Source: Bacillus sp. Xin1 (GTDB lineage: Bacteria > Bacillota > Bacilli > Bacillales > Bacillaceae_G). From it: 64,000 nt of DNA. The notes beneath the pieces are model-generated. The model was not told the DNA's origin and ran no database searches. It saw only the letters and a list, made by a program, of their open reading frames with translations. The position numbers were made by a program, and so were the translations under genes. The DNA lies in the NCBI RefSeq assembly GCF_013314535.1, contig NZ_JABUAE010000001.1, positions 62,001 to 126,000 of the forward strand, written 5' to 3'. This document shows positions 1 through 8,196 of the stretch, one piece after another. The first letter of the stretch is position 1; the number at the start of each line of letters is the position of its first letter.

Positions 1-34
1 CTGGTCGAGAGTTCGATTCTCTTCACCCGCTCCA
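1..34 (+). tRNA. tRNA-Gly, 3' part only (cut by window start)
   Basis: The T arm (stem gagag/ctctt around TTCGATT), the 3' acceptor strand cacccgc, discriminator T and an encoded CCA are present. The implied 5' acceptor strand GCGGGTG is that of Bacillus tRNA-Gly(UCC). The anticodon lies outside the window, so the isoacceptor is inferred. It sits 1 nt before the next tRNA, so this is the end of a tRNA cluster. Confidence 0.8.
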
Positions 35-35
35 T

Positions 36-395
36 GTCCCAGTAGCTCAGCAGGATAGAGCAACGGCCTTCAAGAATAGGAGCCTTTATAGGGAAACAAG
101 AACCTATAGAGTGGACGACACTATATCGGTGAAGCCTTAACAGTACGGCTGATGGTAATACCGAGGAAACTTACGATCTTCCTAAGAAGATTAAGGAGCT
201 TTGAATGATTAAGTGAATCTTAATGGTAAGGGCTCTGAAGTATGATGAAAATCATCGTGAGGTTCCGTAGAGACTACACGTGTCGCACCTGAAATGGTGA
301 AGATATAGTCCAGACTACAAACAGTAAATGCTGGTAGCGAAAGCTATAGTGGTAAGCTAAGCCGTCGGTCGGGAGTTCGAATCTCTCCTGGGACG
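36..395 (+). tRNA. tRNA-Arg(UCU) interrupted by a group I intron
   Basis: Exon 1 is 36-70 and exon 2 is 357-395. Joined, they give a full cloverleaf: acceptor gtcccag/ctgggac, D arm, anticodon stem acggc/gccgt around loop CTTCTAA (anticodon UCU, reading AGA), and a T arm gggag-TTCGAAT-ctctc. CCA is not encoded (396-398 are cta), unlike the tRNA-Gly upstream. The break falls between anticodon positions 34 and 35, so the tRNA is useless unless spliced. A terminator follows at 403-434. The exon structure is seen directly; splicing is inferred from the intron signatures. Confidence 0.9.
71..356 (+). ncRNA. self-splicing group I intron in tRNA-Arg
   Basis: The 286-nt insert meets the group I rules. 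The 5' exon ends in U (position 70), the intron ends in G (position 356), and an internal guide-like segment near 77-85 (agg agcc) can pair with the 5' exon ggcctt with a U-G pair at the splice site and one C-A mismatch. The core has an R-like segment around 266-281 (with GACTA at 272-276) and the S element aagatatagtcc at 300-311, which gives P7 (GACTA with TAGTC at 306-310). There is no open reading frame of useful length, so no homing endonuclease is encoded. Subgroup not assigned. Confidence 0.85.
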
Positions 396-402
396 CTAAA
401 AA

Positions 403-434
403 AACCTTGTTATCTTTTGATAACAAGGTTTTTT
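403..434. terminator. terminator hairpin between tRNA-Arg and the yvbH-like gene
   Basis: AACCTTGTTATC (403-414) and GATAACAAGGTT (419-430) form a 12-bp stem with a TTTT loop. It is flanked by A-run and T-run, so it can act on both strands and serve the tRNA cluster and the convergent gene. Confidence 0.9.
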
Positions 435-447
435 GTTTGTTTTTAAA

Positions 448-1062
448 TTAGTTATTAATAAATTTCTCAAACACGAACCCATAATCTTTCACGTTATATT
501 GCTTCTTCGTATCGACAAGCCAATTAAACGCAATTTGATTCATTTCTTTAAATTGCTCTGCTAAATTAACTTGTGCATTCGTAATACGGCTAAATGTGTT
601 AGAAGCCATATCTAAACTTTTGTGAGCGTATTGTAATGTAATATCATTTTCATAGGAAATTTCCTCAATTTTGAGAAGGGCTTTATACAGGTCTTTTAAT
701 TCTTCAATATGTTTTTTATGAACATCAATGGAGTAATATTCATCACCCATATGGAACTTAATTTCTACATCTAAATCGATTGTGCCAGCGGTTTCTAGCG
801 CTACATTTCTAATTTGATATTTACTGTAGCTAAAGCGACGTAATGTGCGTTTTTTACTCGCTGCACTCGTGCCATCTAAGTGAATTAAACCTTTGTTTGT
901 AAAGCAATATTCATCTGATTTTGATTTAATGAGAAAATAAATTTTTTCCCCATCTTCATGCATAACATAATCATCGGCATCGACTTTATCATAATCTTTC
1001 GGTGTGATTACAGAACCTACATCGCTTAGTCCAAGAACATCAGCAGCTACTTTTTTGAACAT
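448..1062 (-). CDS. yvbH: YvbH-like bacterial PH-domain protein
   Basis: A 204-aa soluble protein that closely resembles B. subtilis YvbH, a bacterial pleckstrin-homology-like (bPH) domain protein with a C-terminal helical oligomerisation region. The motif YVMHEDGEKIYFLIK near residues 32-46 starts the bPH strand region, and the C-terminal third is helical. No signal peptide or membrane segment is seen. I chose the ATG giving MFKK: the upstream aaagggg lies about 10 nt before it but directly abuts the longer start three codons upstream. It is a single gene convergent with the tRNA cluster. The molecular role of the family is unknown. Confidence 0.85.
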   Translation of the reverse strand: MFKKVAADVLGLSDVGSVITPKDYDKVDADDYVMHEDGEKIYFLIKSKSDEYCFTNKGLIHLDGTSAASKKRTLRRFSYSKYQIRNVALETAGTIDLDVEIKFHMGDEYYSIDVHKKHIEELKDLYKALLKIEEISYENDITLQYAHKSLDMASNTFSRITNAQVNLAEQFKEMNQIAFNWLVDTKKQYNVKDYGFVFEKFINN

Positions 1063-1072
1063 ATATTTCATC

Positions 1073-1571
1073 CCCTTTTTGTGTTCTGAATTGTACGAAA
1101 ATATATTATCATTTTTTGTGCAAAATTTATATGTTTTAAATGAAAATTTTGAAGGAGGGATTGGGAGTGAGTTGCCGAATTTAGTTTAGTGAATAAGTGT
1201 AAAGATGTTGGGTGGATATTTACTGTGTATACTGGCCTCAAACAGGTTTGTACTATTACTTTAATCCGAAATCATTTAGTAAATCAATTAGCTTACGAAT
1301 AGACCCTCCGAAAAATCAGCAAGAAAAGAACATTAAATTGGCAAACGAGTATAGAGAAATTCAGTAAAAACCACTTCCAATTATGTTGGGTGGTTTTTCT
1401 TTTATTATTTTAACAGAGAATCCCCCGTCTCAAGCTCGTTTAGAGGTAGGTGGGGGGAGTTCAATTTGGAATCTTACAATTCTGTAAGGTAAGTGTAAGG
1501 AAGTTCGATGGTAACAAATGGCCAGTTCTTTATAATGGAGGTAACAAAGATGAAACGAGGAGGAAGAAAAA
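1073..1571. other. intergenic stretch with gene-remnant appearance
   Basis: About 500 bases without a convincing gene. A strong ribosome-binding-like gaaggaggg at 1150-1158 is followed by a GTG whose frame stops after five codons. Further on, one frame stays open from about 1213 to the stop at 1364-1366, ending in a charged segment (PPKNQQEKNIKLANEYREIQ), but has no start signal. Together these look like the head and tail of a decayed small gene. A terminator-like hairpin follows at 1366-1398. The part after it is rich in short inverted repeats around cttaca/tgtaag (1474-1500). A weak 25-codon ORF with an RBS-like tggagg starts near 1551. Function unknown. Confidence 0.4.
1366..1398 (+). terminator. 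terminator-like hairpin
   Basis: AAAAACCAC (1366-1374) pairs with GTGGTTTTT (1390-1398) and is followed by a T-rich stretch. It directly follows the remnant reading frame that stops at 1366, so it may be the terminator of that lost gene. Confidence 0.6.
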
Positions 1572-1673
1572 ATGAAAGGATTAGTTGTAACTGCTTTAAC
1601 AGTAGCTTTTGGATTTGTGGCGTATGAGAAATTAATAGATGTCATTGATGTTGTGAAGCATTTAGTAGCATAG
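1572..1673 (+). CDS. 33-aa hydrophobic peptide, unknown
   Basis: A short reading frame, MKGLVVTALTVAFGFVAYEK and so on, preceded by the excellent ribosome-binding sequence gaggagg about 8 nt upstream. The first 18 residues form a possible single membrane helix and the remainder is amphipathic (LIDVIDVVKHLVA). A competing 25-codon frame begins at about 1551 and overlaps it. I do not recognise a family. It may be a small membrane peptide of the 1.57-1.96 kb group. Support rests on the RBS and hydrophobic pattern only. Confidence 0.45.
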   Translation: MKGLVVTALTVAFGFVAYEKLIDVIDVVKHLVA

Positions 1674-1712
1674 AGAGAATTGTTATGAGCGGGAAAGGGA
1701 ATGGGTAGATGA

Positions 1713-1961
1713 ATGGAATGGTTATTCGGAATTATAGGTGTCTGTAGTGTTATACTATTGTTATTTGTCCCAAGTGGAATACTAAGTCCCACTACAAGTT
1801 TATTTTTTATGTGTTTACTTGCCTGCATTATGCTTATTATCATGTTTCTGATGAAACAAAGTAAGCCAATCTTCTTTTTTAGCATGATTGTTGTTACAAT
1901 TATTGTTCTCCAAATTATTACTCTTTTCGTATATCCTACAATTATAAAAGCTTTCCATTGA
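1713..1961 (+). CDS. small membrane protein, unknown
   Basis: An 82-aa very hydrophobic protein with three predicted membrane helices (roughly residues 3-19, 27-47 and 53-75) joined by short loops, one containing MKQSKP. It starts 40 nt after the 33-aa peptide, with agggaatggg upstream as a modest ribosome-binding site, and ends just before a hairpin terminator. I do not recognise the family. Its arrangement with the preceding peptide suggests a tiny two-gene unit. An opposite-strand frame over the same bases looks like a shadow. Confidence 0.55.
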   Translation: MEWLFGIIGVCSVILLLFVPSGILSPTTSLFFMCLLACIMLIIMFLMKQSKPIFFFSMIVVTIIVLQIITLFVYPTIIKAFH

Positions 1962-1965
1962 TTAG

Positions 1966-1997
1966 AAAATCCTCTGCGTTATTTGCTGAGGTTTTTT
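1966..1997 (+). terminator. terminator after the small membrane protein
   Basis: AAAA-CCTC (to 1974) pairs with GAGG (1988-1991) followed by TTTTTT. It is a short GC-containing stem with a U-run, placed 5 nt after the stop codon. Confidence 0.65.
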
Positions 1998-2159
1998 GCT
2001 GTGTATAAAGAGGGTCTTCTGATGTAACTTTTTCATTTTAATTATAAAAGTTAAATATTTTCATATTTCAAATAAATGTATTTGGAATGTTGTTTTCTTA
2101 ACAGTCATTTGTTATATTTACTTTGAAGAGATTTAAAATCTAAAAAAAGAGGCGGACGT

Positions 2160-3158
2160 ATGGATAAAAAGGAAAATACGGTCGTATTGTTTCCACAGTT
2201 GTCGGATCGTTATATTGATCAAGGGTTTTTGGCGCTGCGGGAGCGAAAGTTCGAAGATGCATTGCGCTGTTTTGAAATATTGCGTCAGTATAATGGAGAA
2301 ACAGAACAAACAGAATTAGCTTCAGTTATTTGTTTATTAGAATTAAAGCGAATGGACGAATCGAAAGAACGATGTGAGGAATTGCTTGAAACAGGGACAG
2401 TCTTGTTTGGGGATATTCTTGAAACATACGTTACAATTTTAGTTCAAACAAATGATTATGTAGGTGTAATTGAAACTGTTGAAGAGGTTTTGCAGAGAAA
2501 AGAATTGACCGTAGAGCAAAGAGAAAAATTAGCACAACTTGCTCAATTTGCCGAGAGTATGCTAAGTGGTGAGGATGTAACACCGATAGAACCAGATTTT
2601 GATTTAGAAGAATTTTCGGAGAATCTATTTGTGGAAAGTTTTGGGCAACAATTGCAGGTAATTAATGCTTTGTTACTTAAAAACCTTGAAAAAGCTTTGC
2701 CCGCTTTACAGAAATTTCTTATTGATGACACGCGACATCCGTATTTAAAAACTTCCATTATATACAAAATGGTAGAAAAGCGTATAGAAGAAGAAATAGA
2801 AGTAGAGAAATTTGGCGAAAGAATAATGATTATCCCAGCTCATTTGGGTCATAATGATGAGTATTCGAAAAAAGTTATACATATATTATCTAATCGATTT
2901 GAAAATGATCATCCTGATATATTTGAGGCAATTATTACATATTGGAGAGAAATGCAAACGAGTATTTTCCCGTTCCCGTTATTAATGGATAAGCATGAAG
3001 TATGGGCTGCGGTTTTAGAGAGAATTGGAAGAAAACGTTTTGGATTGATAATTGATGAAGAGGAACTGATGGAAGCGTATAATATTACGGTTGAAGAGTT
3101 TCATGTTGCTTATCAATGGTTTTTACGTGTGGAAAGAGAAGGGCATTTACCAGTATAA
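2160..3158 (+). CDS. ysoA: TPR-repeat protein YsoA
   Basis: A 332-aa cytoplasmic helical protein. Residues about 17-130 form tetratricopeptide-like helix pairs (for example GFLALRERKFEDALRCFEIL), followed by an acidic linker and a mixed C-terminal region with YQWFLRVEREGHLPV. Length, TPR pattern and position directly upstream of tig match B. subtilis YsoA, a protein of unknown role. RBS-like agaggcgg lies about 6 nt before the ATG. It has a separate transcription unit from tig, because a promoter follows at 3183-3210. Confidence 0.85.
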   Translation: MDKKENTVVLFPQLSDRYIDQGFLALRERKFEDALRCFEILRQYNGETEQTELASVICLLELKRMDESKERCEELLETGTVLFGDILETYVTILVQTNDYVGVIETVEEVLQRKELTVEQREKLAQLAQFAESMLSGEDVTPIEPDFDLEEFSENLFVESFGQQLQVINALLLKNLEKALPALQKFLIDDTRHPYLKTSIIYKMVEKRIEEEIEVEKFGERIMIIPAHLGHNDEYSKKVIHILSNRFENDHPDIFEAIITYWREMQTSIFPFPLLMDKHEVWAAVLERIGRKRFGLIIDEEELMEAYNITVEEFHVAYQWFLRVEREGHLPV

Positions 3159-3182
3159 TTATGAAAAAGAATCGTTCAGTTA

Positions 3183-3210
3183 TTGAAACGAGAATATTCT
3201 ATGTTATAAT
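3183..3210 (+). promoter_or_regulatory. sigma-A promoter for tig
   Basis: TTGAAA (3183-3188), 16-nt spacer, TATAAT (3205-3210). It lies 280 nt before the tig start, which implies a long leader. Confidence 0.7.
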
Positions 3211-3490
3211 GTAAGGGTTGCAAAAGGCTGAATTATGCCTGTTTGTAAGAGGAGAGAAGTATAATTCTCTTACTTAATATGTTTCATATTATTCTCGAAC
3301 AAAATATACCGTGTTTGTCTTATAGACAAATAATAGATTGGGAATCGCATGTTCTAAAGCTTATTGCTAGAAGGTTAAAAAACCTGAATCAATGGGCTTT
3401 CACGCTTTTATTATTTCTAAAAAAGAAATAATGGAAACTCAATCTGTAGAGGTATGTGCATACATTATTATAGTTGGAGGGAAAGAATAA
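3211..3490 (+). promoter_or_regulatory. long structured 5' leader of tig
   Basis: About 270 nt between the promoter and the tig start, with no ORF. It contains several local hairpins: gtaagag/ctcttac (about 3245-3273), tttgtc/gacaaa (about 3315-3331) and ttatttct/agaaataa (about 3410-3432). No known riboswitch signature is recognised. The length and folding suggest post-initiation control or mRNA stability; this is inference. Confidence 0.45.
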
Positions 3491-4774
3491 ATGGCTGTAA
3501 AATGGGAAAAATTAGAAGGTAACGTTGGCGTTTTAACAATCGAAGTTGATGCTAAAGAAGTAAACAACTCTATCGACGCTGCGTTCAAAAAAGTAGTAAA
3601 AACAATTAACGTACCTGGTTTCCGTAAAGGGAAAATGCCTCGTCCGTTATTCGAACAACGCTTTGGTGTTGAATCTTTATACCAAGATGCTTTAGATATT
3701 ATCTTACCAAAAGCATACGGTGAAGCAATCGATGAAACTGGTATCTTCCCAGTTGCTCATCCTGAAATCGACATCGAGAAATTCGAGAAAAACGAAAACT
3801 TAATCTTCACTGCAAAAGTTACTGTAAAGCCTGAAGTTAAATTAGGTGAATACAAAGGACTAGCAGTAGAAAAAGTTGAAACAACTGTAACTGACGAAGA
3901 TGTAGAGAATGAATTAAAATCTTTACAAGAGCGTCAAGCTGAACTTGTTGTTAAAGAAGATGGTACTGCTGAAAACGGCGATACAGCTGTAATCGATTTT
4001 GAAGGTTTTGTTGATGGCGAAGCATTCGAAGGCGGAAAAGGCGAGAACTACTCTCTAGCAATCGGTTCTGGTACATTCATCCCAGGTTTTGAAGAGCAAT
4101 TAATCGGCTTAAAAGCTGGCGAATCAAAAGACGTTGAAGTATCATTCCCAGAAGAGTACCATGCAGAAGAACTTGCTGGTAAACCAGCAACATTTAAAGT
4201 AACAGTTCATGAAATTAAAGCAAAAGAACTTCCTAAGTTAAACGATGAGTTCGCTAAAGATGCAGACGAAGAAGTCGCAACTCTTGATGAGTTAAAAGCA
4301 AAACTTCGTACAAACTTAGAAGAAGGCAAAAAGCACGAAGCTGAGCACAAAGTTCGTGACGAAGTAGTAGAAAAAGCTGCTGCTAACGCTGAAATCGAAA
4401 TTCCAGAAGCTATGATCGAAACTGAGTTAGATCGTATGGTTCGTGAGTTCGAACAACGCTTAAGCCAACAAGGTATGAACCTTGAGCTTTACTACCAATT
4501 TACAGGTACTGACGCTGACAAATTAAAAGAACAAATGAAAGAAGATGCACAAAAACGTGTAAGAATCAATCTTGTTCTTGAAGCAATCATTGAAGCTGAA
4601 AACATCGAAGTTACTGAAGAAGAAGTAACTGCAGAAGTTGAAAAAATGGCTGCAATGTACAATATGCCAGTTGACGCTATCACACAAGCTCTTGGAAGCT
4701 TAGATGCTTTATCTGAAGACCTTAAAGTTCGTAAAGCTGTAGACTTCTTAGTAGACAACAGCAAAGCTGCATAA
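3491..4774 (+). CDS. tig: trigger factor, ribosome-associated chaperone
   Basis: A 427-aa trigger factor that binds L23 at the ribosome exit tunnel and shelters nascent chains. The ribosome-docking signature GFRKGKMPR is at residues 43-51. A FKBP-type peptidyl-prolyl isomerase domain follows (about 160-245, with [20 protein letters not shown] and [17 protein letters not shown]), then the long helical chaperone domain to the C terminus. Length is normal for Bacillus. The RBS ggaggg lies 9 nt before the ATG. It is read from its own promoter through a 280-nt leader and ends at a strong terminator. Codon usage is that of a highly expressed gene. Confidence 0.97.
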   Translation: MAVKWEKLEGNVGVLTIEVDAKEVNNSIDAAFKKVVKTINVPGFRKGKMPRPLFEQRFGVESLYQDALDIILPKAYGEAIDETGIFPVAHPEIDIEKFEKNENLIFTAKVTVKPEVKLGEYKGLAVEKVETTVTDEDVENELKSLQERQAELVVKEDGTAENGDTAVIDFEGFVDGEAFEGGKGENYSLAIGSGTFIPGFEEQLIGLKAGESKDVEVSFPEEYHAEELAGKPATFKVTVHEIKAKELPKLNDEFAKDADEEVATLDELKAKLRTNLEEGKKHEAEHKVRDEVVEKAAANAEIEIPEAMIETELDRMVREFEQRLSQQGMNLELYYQFTGTDADKLKEQMKEDAQKRVRINLVLEAIIEAENIEVTEEEVTAEVEKMAAMYNMPVDAITQALGSLDALSEDLKVRKAVDFLVDNSKAA

Positions 4775-4780
4775 TAAAAT

Positions 4781-4815
4781 AACAAGGCGCGATTTTAATC
4801 GTGCCTTGTTTTATA
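4781..4815 (+). terminator. tig terminator
   Basis: AACAAGGC-(g)CGATT pairs with AATCG-(t)GCCTTGTT around a short loop, ending in TTTTA. It lies 7 nt after the tig stop. Confidence 0.85.
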
Positions 4816-4838
4816 AATATAGATATAAATATATTTAT

Positions 4839-4920
4839 AAAACTTTTCGATGAAGAAGGAAAAGGACCTTCTAAAGTCGAATATACATATTTCAAAAGTT
4901 TTAAAAATTTTTTATTTGTA
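4839..4920 (+). promoter_or_regulatory. large imperfect hairpin upstream of clpX
   Basis: Nested inverted repeats: AAAACTTTT (4839-4847) with AAAAGTTTT (4894-4902), TTCGA (4846-4850) with TCGAA (4877-4881), and AGAAGG (4854-4859) with CCTTCT (4867-4872). They are followed by an A/T-rich run. It could be a second terminator or a regulatory structure. Function unknown. Confidence 0.45.
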
Positions 4921-4938
4921 CATAACTAGTCATATTAT

Positions 4939-4967
4939 TTGTATTTCTCGCCACGTAGTGACATAAT
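4939..4967 (+). promoter_or_regulatory. probable clpX promoter
   Basis: TTGTAT (4939-4944), 17-nt spacer, CATAAT (4962-4967), with a start point expected about 70 nt before the clpX ATG. Confidence 0.5.
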
Positions 4968-5042
4968 ATGTATTTACATACGATACATTTATCGTGTACA
5001 TACGAAGGCAAGAGATTAGCACTTTGTAAGGGGTGTGAAAAT

Positions 5043-6302
5043 ATGTTTAAATTTAATGATGAAAAAGGGCAATTAAAATGTTCTTTCTGTGGTAAAACAC
5101 AAACGCAAGTCCGAAAGCTTGTTGCTGGTCCAGGTGTTTATATTTGTGATGAGTGTATTGAGCTTTGTACAGAGATTGTGCAAGAGGAGCTTGCAAAAGA
5201 CGAAGAAGTAGAATTCAAAGATGTACCGAAACCGGTAGAAATTCGTGAAATCTTAGATGAGTATGTCATCGGGCAAGATAATGCGAAAAAAGCACTAGCA
5301 GTTGCGGTATATAATCATTACAAACGCATCAATTCTAACAGCAAAATTGATGATGTAGAATTGGCGAAAAGTAATATCGCGCTTATTGGGCCAACAGGTA
5401 GTGGTAAAACATTGCTAGCTCAAACGTTAGCACGTATTTTAAATGTTCCATTTGCAATCGCAGACGCAACATCTTTAACAGAAGCTGGATATGTAGGTGA
5501 AGATGTAGAAAACATTTTACTAAAACTTATCCAAGCAGCTGATTATGATGTAGAGAAAGCGGAAAAAGGAATCATTTATATTGATGAGATTGATAAAGTG
5601 GCGCGTAAGTCAGAAAATCCATCAATTACACGTGATGTATCTGGTGAAGGTGTACAGCAGGCCCTTCTGAAAATTTTAGAAGGTACTGTAGCAAGCGTTC
5701 CGCCTCAAGGTGGTCGTAAACATCCGCATCAAGAGTTTATTCAAATTGATACAACAAACATCCTATTCATTTGTGGTGGTGCGTTTGATGGCATTGAGCC
5801 AATTATTAAACGCCGCCTTGGTGAAAAAGTAATTGGATTTGGTTCAGAGAAGAAAAATGCTGATGTAAATGAAAAGCATGTTTTATCTCACGTATTACCA
5901 GAAGACCTTTTACGATTTGGTTTAATTCCAGAATTTATTGGTCGTCTTCCAGTTATTGCGAACCTAGAGCCACTTGATGAAGGTGCTCTTGTTGATATTT
6001 TAACAAAACCGAAAAATGCACTTGTGAAACAGTTCCAAAAATTGTTGGAGCTTGACGATGTTGAACTTGAATTTGAAGAAGGAGCACTGATTGAAATTGC
6101 TAAAAAAGCAATTGAACGTAAAACCGGTGCTCGTGGACTTCGCTCTATTATTGAAGGCTTAATGCTAGATGTAATGTTCGAACTTCCATCTCGTAAAGAT
6201 ATCGAGAAGTGTATTCTTTCAAAAGAAACAGTAGCGGACAATGCACCACCAAAATTGGTGCTACAAGACGGTACTGTGCTTGATACAAAAACATCTGCAT
6301 AG
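5043..6302 (+). CDS. clpX: ATP-dependent unfoldase ClpX
   Basis: A 419-aa AAA+ unfoldase that recognises substrates, unfolds them and feeds them to ClpP. An N-terminal zinc-binding domain has Cys13, Cys16, Cys35 and Cys38. The AAA+ core shows Walker A GPTGSGKT, the pore loop GYVGED, Walker [10 protein letters not shown] and a sensor region with [14 protein letters not shown] chose the ATG giving MFKFNDEKG because aaggggtg sits 8 nt upstream and other ClpX proteins start there; a longer frame upstream has no RBS. clpP is not in this window, as usual in Bacillus. The neighbours tig, lonB and lonA make this a protein-quality-control cluster. Confidence 0.97.
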   Translation: MFKFNDEKGQLKCSFCGKTQTQVRKLVAGPGVYICDECIELCTEIVQEELAKDEEVEFKDVPKPVEIREILDEYVIGQDNAKKALAVAVYNHYKRINSNSKIDDVELAKSNIALIGPTGSGKTLLAQTLARILNVPFAIADATSLTEAGYVGEDVENILLKLIQAADYDVEKAEKGIIYIDEIDKVARKSENPSITRDVSGEGVQQALLKILEGTVASVPPQGGRKHPHQEFIQIDTTNILFICGGAFDGIEPIIKRRLGEKVIGFGSEKKNADVNEKHVLSHVLPEDLLRFGLIPEFIGRLPVIANLEPLDEGALVDILTKPKNALVKQFQKLLELDDVELEFEEGALIEIAKKAIERKTGARGLRSIIEGLMLDVMFELPSRKDIEKCILSKETVADNAPPKLVLQDGTVLDTKTSA

Positions 6303-6310
6303 TGTAAGTG

Positions 6311-6342
6311 AGAAACAGCAATTTTTATAATTGCTGTTTCTT
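6311..6342 (+). terminator. clpX terminator-like hairpin
   Basis: AGAAACAGCAA (6311-6321) and TTGCTGTTTCT (6331-6341) form an 11-bp stem. The downstream T-run is weak. Confidence 0.65.
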
Positions 6343-6347
6343 ATTAT

Positions 6348-6376
6348 GTTTAGCACTTTTCCTCCCAGGAAATACT
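6348..6376 (+). promoter_or_regulatory. sigma-F/sigma-G type promoter for lonB
   Basis: The -35 GTTTA (6348-6352), a 15-nt spacer and GGAAATACT (6368-6376) fit the forespore sigma-F consensus (GyATA-like -35; -10 GGnnAnAnT). It lies 33 nt before lonB. In B. subtilis lonB is a known sigma-F gene, so the expression programme appears conserved. Confidence 0.65.
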
Positions 6377-6408
6377 AAATGGTAAAACATAGCGGGAGGA
6401 AATGAATC

Positions 6409-8079
6409 ATGAGCTGGACAAACATATTTTTACTTGTTCAACTTGTTTTTGGTGTAATTGTCGGATTGTATTTCTGGCATTTGCTCAAAAACCAGCGAAC
6501 ACAAAAAGTTTCAATTGATCGAGAATCGAAAAAAGAATTAGAACAACTTCGCAAAATGCGCGAAATCTCTTTAACAGAACCGCTTGCTGAAAAGGTACGC
6601 CCTACATCTTTTTTAGATATTGTTGGGCAAGAGGACGGAATTAAATCATTAAAAGCGGCGCTTTGTGGACCGAATCCGCAGCATGTCATTATATATGGTC
6701 CTCCTGGAGTAGGAAAAACGGCAGCAGCACGTCTTGTGTTAGAAGAAGCGAAGAAAAATCAAAAATCCCCATTTCGTATGAACGCAACATTTATTGAGTT
6801 GGATGCAACAACGGCTCGCTTTGATGAGCGCGGTATTGCGGATCCGTTAATTGGCTCAGTGCATGATCCGATTTATCAAGGTGCAGGTGCAATGGGACAG
6901 GCAGGGATTCCACAGCCGAAAAAAGGTGCTGTAACAGATGCACATGGTGGCATTTTATTTATTGATGAAATTGGTGAATTGCATCCAATCCAGATGAATA
7001 AAATGTTAAAAGTATTAGAAGATCGTAAAGTATTTCTGGAAAGTGCATACTATAGCGAAGAAAATTCAATGATTCCAACATACATACATGATATTTTTCA
7101 AAAAGGCTTACCAGCAGATTTTCGCCTAGTTGGAGCGACAACCCGTTCTCCAGATGAAATTCCTCCGGCTATTCGCTCTCGTTGTTTAGAAGTTTTTTTC
7201 CGTGAACTCGATACGGAAGAAATTCAAAAAGTAGCGAAGAATGCAGCAGAAAAAGTAAAGATGAAAATCGGGGAACAAGGTATTGAATTAATTGGGATGT
7301 ATGCAAGGAATGGAAGAGAAGCCATTAATCTTGTACAAATTTCTGCAGGAATGGCAATTAATGAGGAACGCTCATTTATTAAAGATGAGGATATTGAATG
7401 GGTCGTTCATTCTAGTCAGCTTACTCCAAAGTATGAAAAGCGTATTTATCCAATTCCAAAGATTGGCCTTGTGAATGGACTTGCAGTATATGGCCCGAAT
7501 ACAGGAGCGCTATTAGAAATTGAAGTAACAGCAATACCAGCTACGGAAAAAGGTACGATTAATGTTACAGGGATTGTGGAAGAAGAGAGCATTGGTAGTC
7601 AAACGAAATCAATCCGACGTAAAAGTATGGCGAAAGGTTCGGTTGATAATGTGTTAACCGTACTTCGTTCTCTCGATTTATTGCCAGAAGGATATGATGT
7701 ACATATTAATTTCCCTGGTGGTATTCCAATTGATGGGCCTTCAGCGGGAATTGCAATGGCAACAGGAGTATACTCTGCTCTCCATCAAGTTTATGTGAAT
7801 AATGAAATCGCAATGACAGGAGAAATAAGTATTCATGGTGAAGTAAAGCCGGTAGGTGGCGTATATGCAAAAGTGAAAGCAGCAAAAAAGGCGGGAGCAA
7901 AAAAGGTAATTATTCCTGCTGAAAATATGCAACCATTTTTATATACGATAAAAGGTATTGAAATTATACCTGTTCGAAAATTGAAGGAAGTTTTTGAGTT
8001 AACGTTCGTACAGGAAAATTTGCATCGTGAAATGAATGTGCATCATCAGATTGATGAAGGTGACGTACAGTCCATGTAA
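6409..8079 (+). CDS. lonB: Lon-like ATP-dependent protease LonB, sporulation-associated
   Basis: A 556-aa membrane-anchored Lon-type protease. One N-terminal transmembrane helix (about residues 5-22) is followed by an AAA+ domain (Walker A GPPGVGKT, Walker B GGILFIDEIGEL) and a C-terminal Lon protease domain with the catalytic Ser in DGPSAGIAMATG and the Lys in AGAKKVIIPAEN. It lacks the N-terminal substrate-binding domain of LonA. RBS gggagg lies 8 nt before the ATG. The forespore-type promoter upstream agrees with the known forespore expression of B. subtilis LonB. It ends in a terminator and lonA has its own start region. Confidence 0.95.
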   Translation: MSWTNIFLLVQLVFGVIVGLYFWHLLKNQRTQKVSIDRESKKELEQLRKMREISLTEPLAEKVRPTSFLDIVGQEDGIKSLKAALCGPNPQHVIIYGPPGVGKTAAARLVLEEAKKNQKSPFRMNATFIELDATTARFDERGIADPLIGSVHDPIYQGAGAMGQAGIPQPKKGAVTDAHGGILFIDEIGELHPIQMNKMLKVLEDRKVFLESAYYSEENSMIPTYIHDIFQKGLPADFRLVGATTRSPDEIPPAIRSRCLEVFFRELDTEEIQKVAKNAAEKVKMKIGEQGIELIGMYARNGREAINLVQISAGMAINEERSFIKDEDIEWVVHSSQLTPKYEKRIYPIPKIGLVNGLAVYGPNTGALLEIEVTAIPATEKGTINVTGIVEEESIGSQTKSIRRKSMAKGSVDNVLTVLRSLDLLPEGYDVHINFPGGIPIDGPSAGIAMATGVYSALHQVYVNNEIAMTGEISIHGEVKPVGGVYAKVKAAKKAGAKKVIIPAENMQPFLYTIKGIEIIPVRKLKEVFELTFVQENLHREMNVHHQIDEGDVQSM

Positions 8080-8154
8080 GATGAAACCGAATAAGGTTCT
8101 AATAGGAAGCTTTATGTAAGAGGAACGTCAACTAGAATGTAATAATATTTGCCA

Positions 8155-8196
8155 GACTTCGTTTAAGTTTGTATGCTTAAGCGAGGTCGCTTTTTC
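8155..8196 (+). terminator. lonB terminator
   Basis: GACTTCG-TTTAAG (8155-8167) pairs with CTTAAG-CGAGGTC (8176-8188), followed by gctttttctttt. Confidence 0.8.

Noticed and set aside
71-356. Insertion could be a mobile element or sequencing artefact in the tRNA instead of an intron
   Set aside because: Exons join to a perfect tRNA, with U and G at the splice sites and the group I core sequences present; no transposase or terminal repeats.
1430-1885. 151-residue reading frame on the minus strand
   Set aside because: It has no ribosome-binding site, low-complexity His/Ser/Ile composition, and lies opposite the better supported small membrane protein frames.
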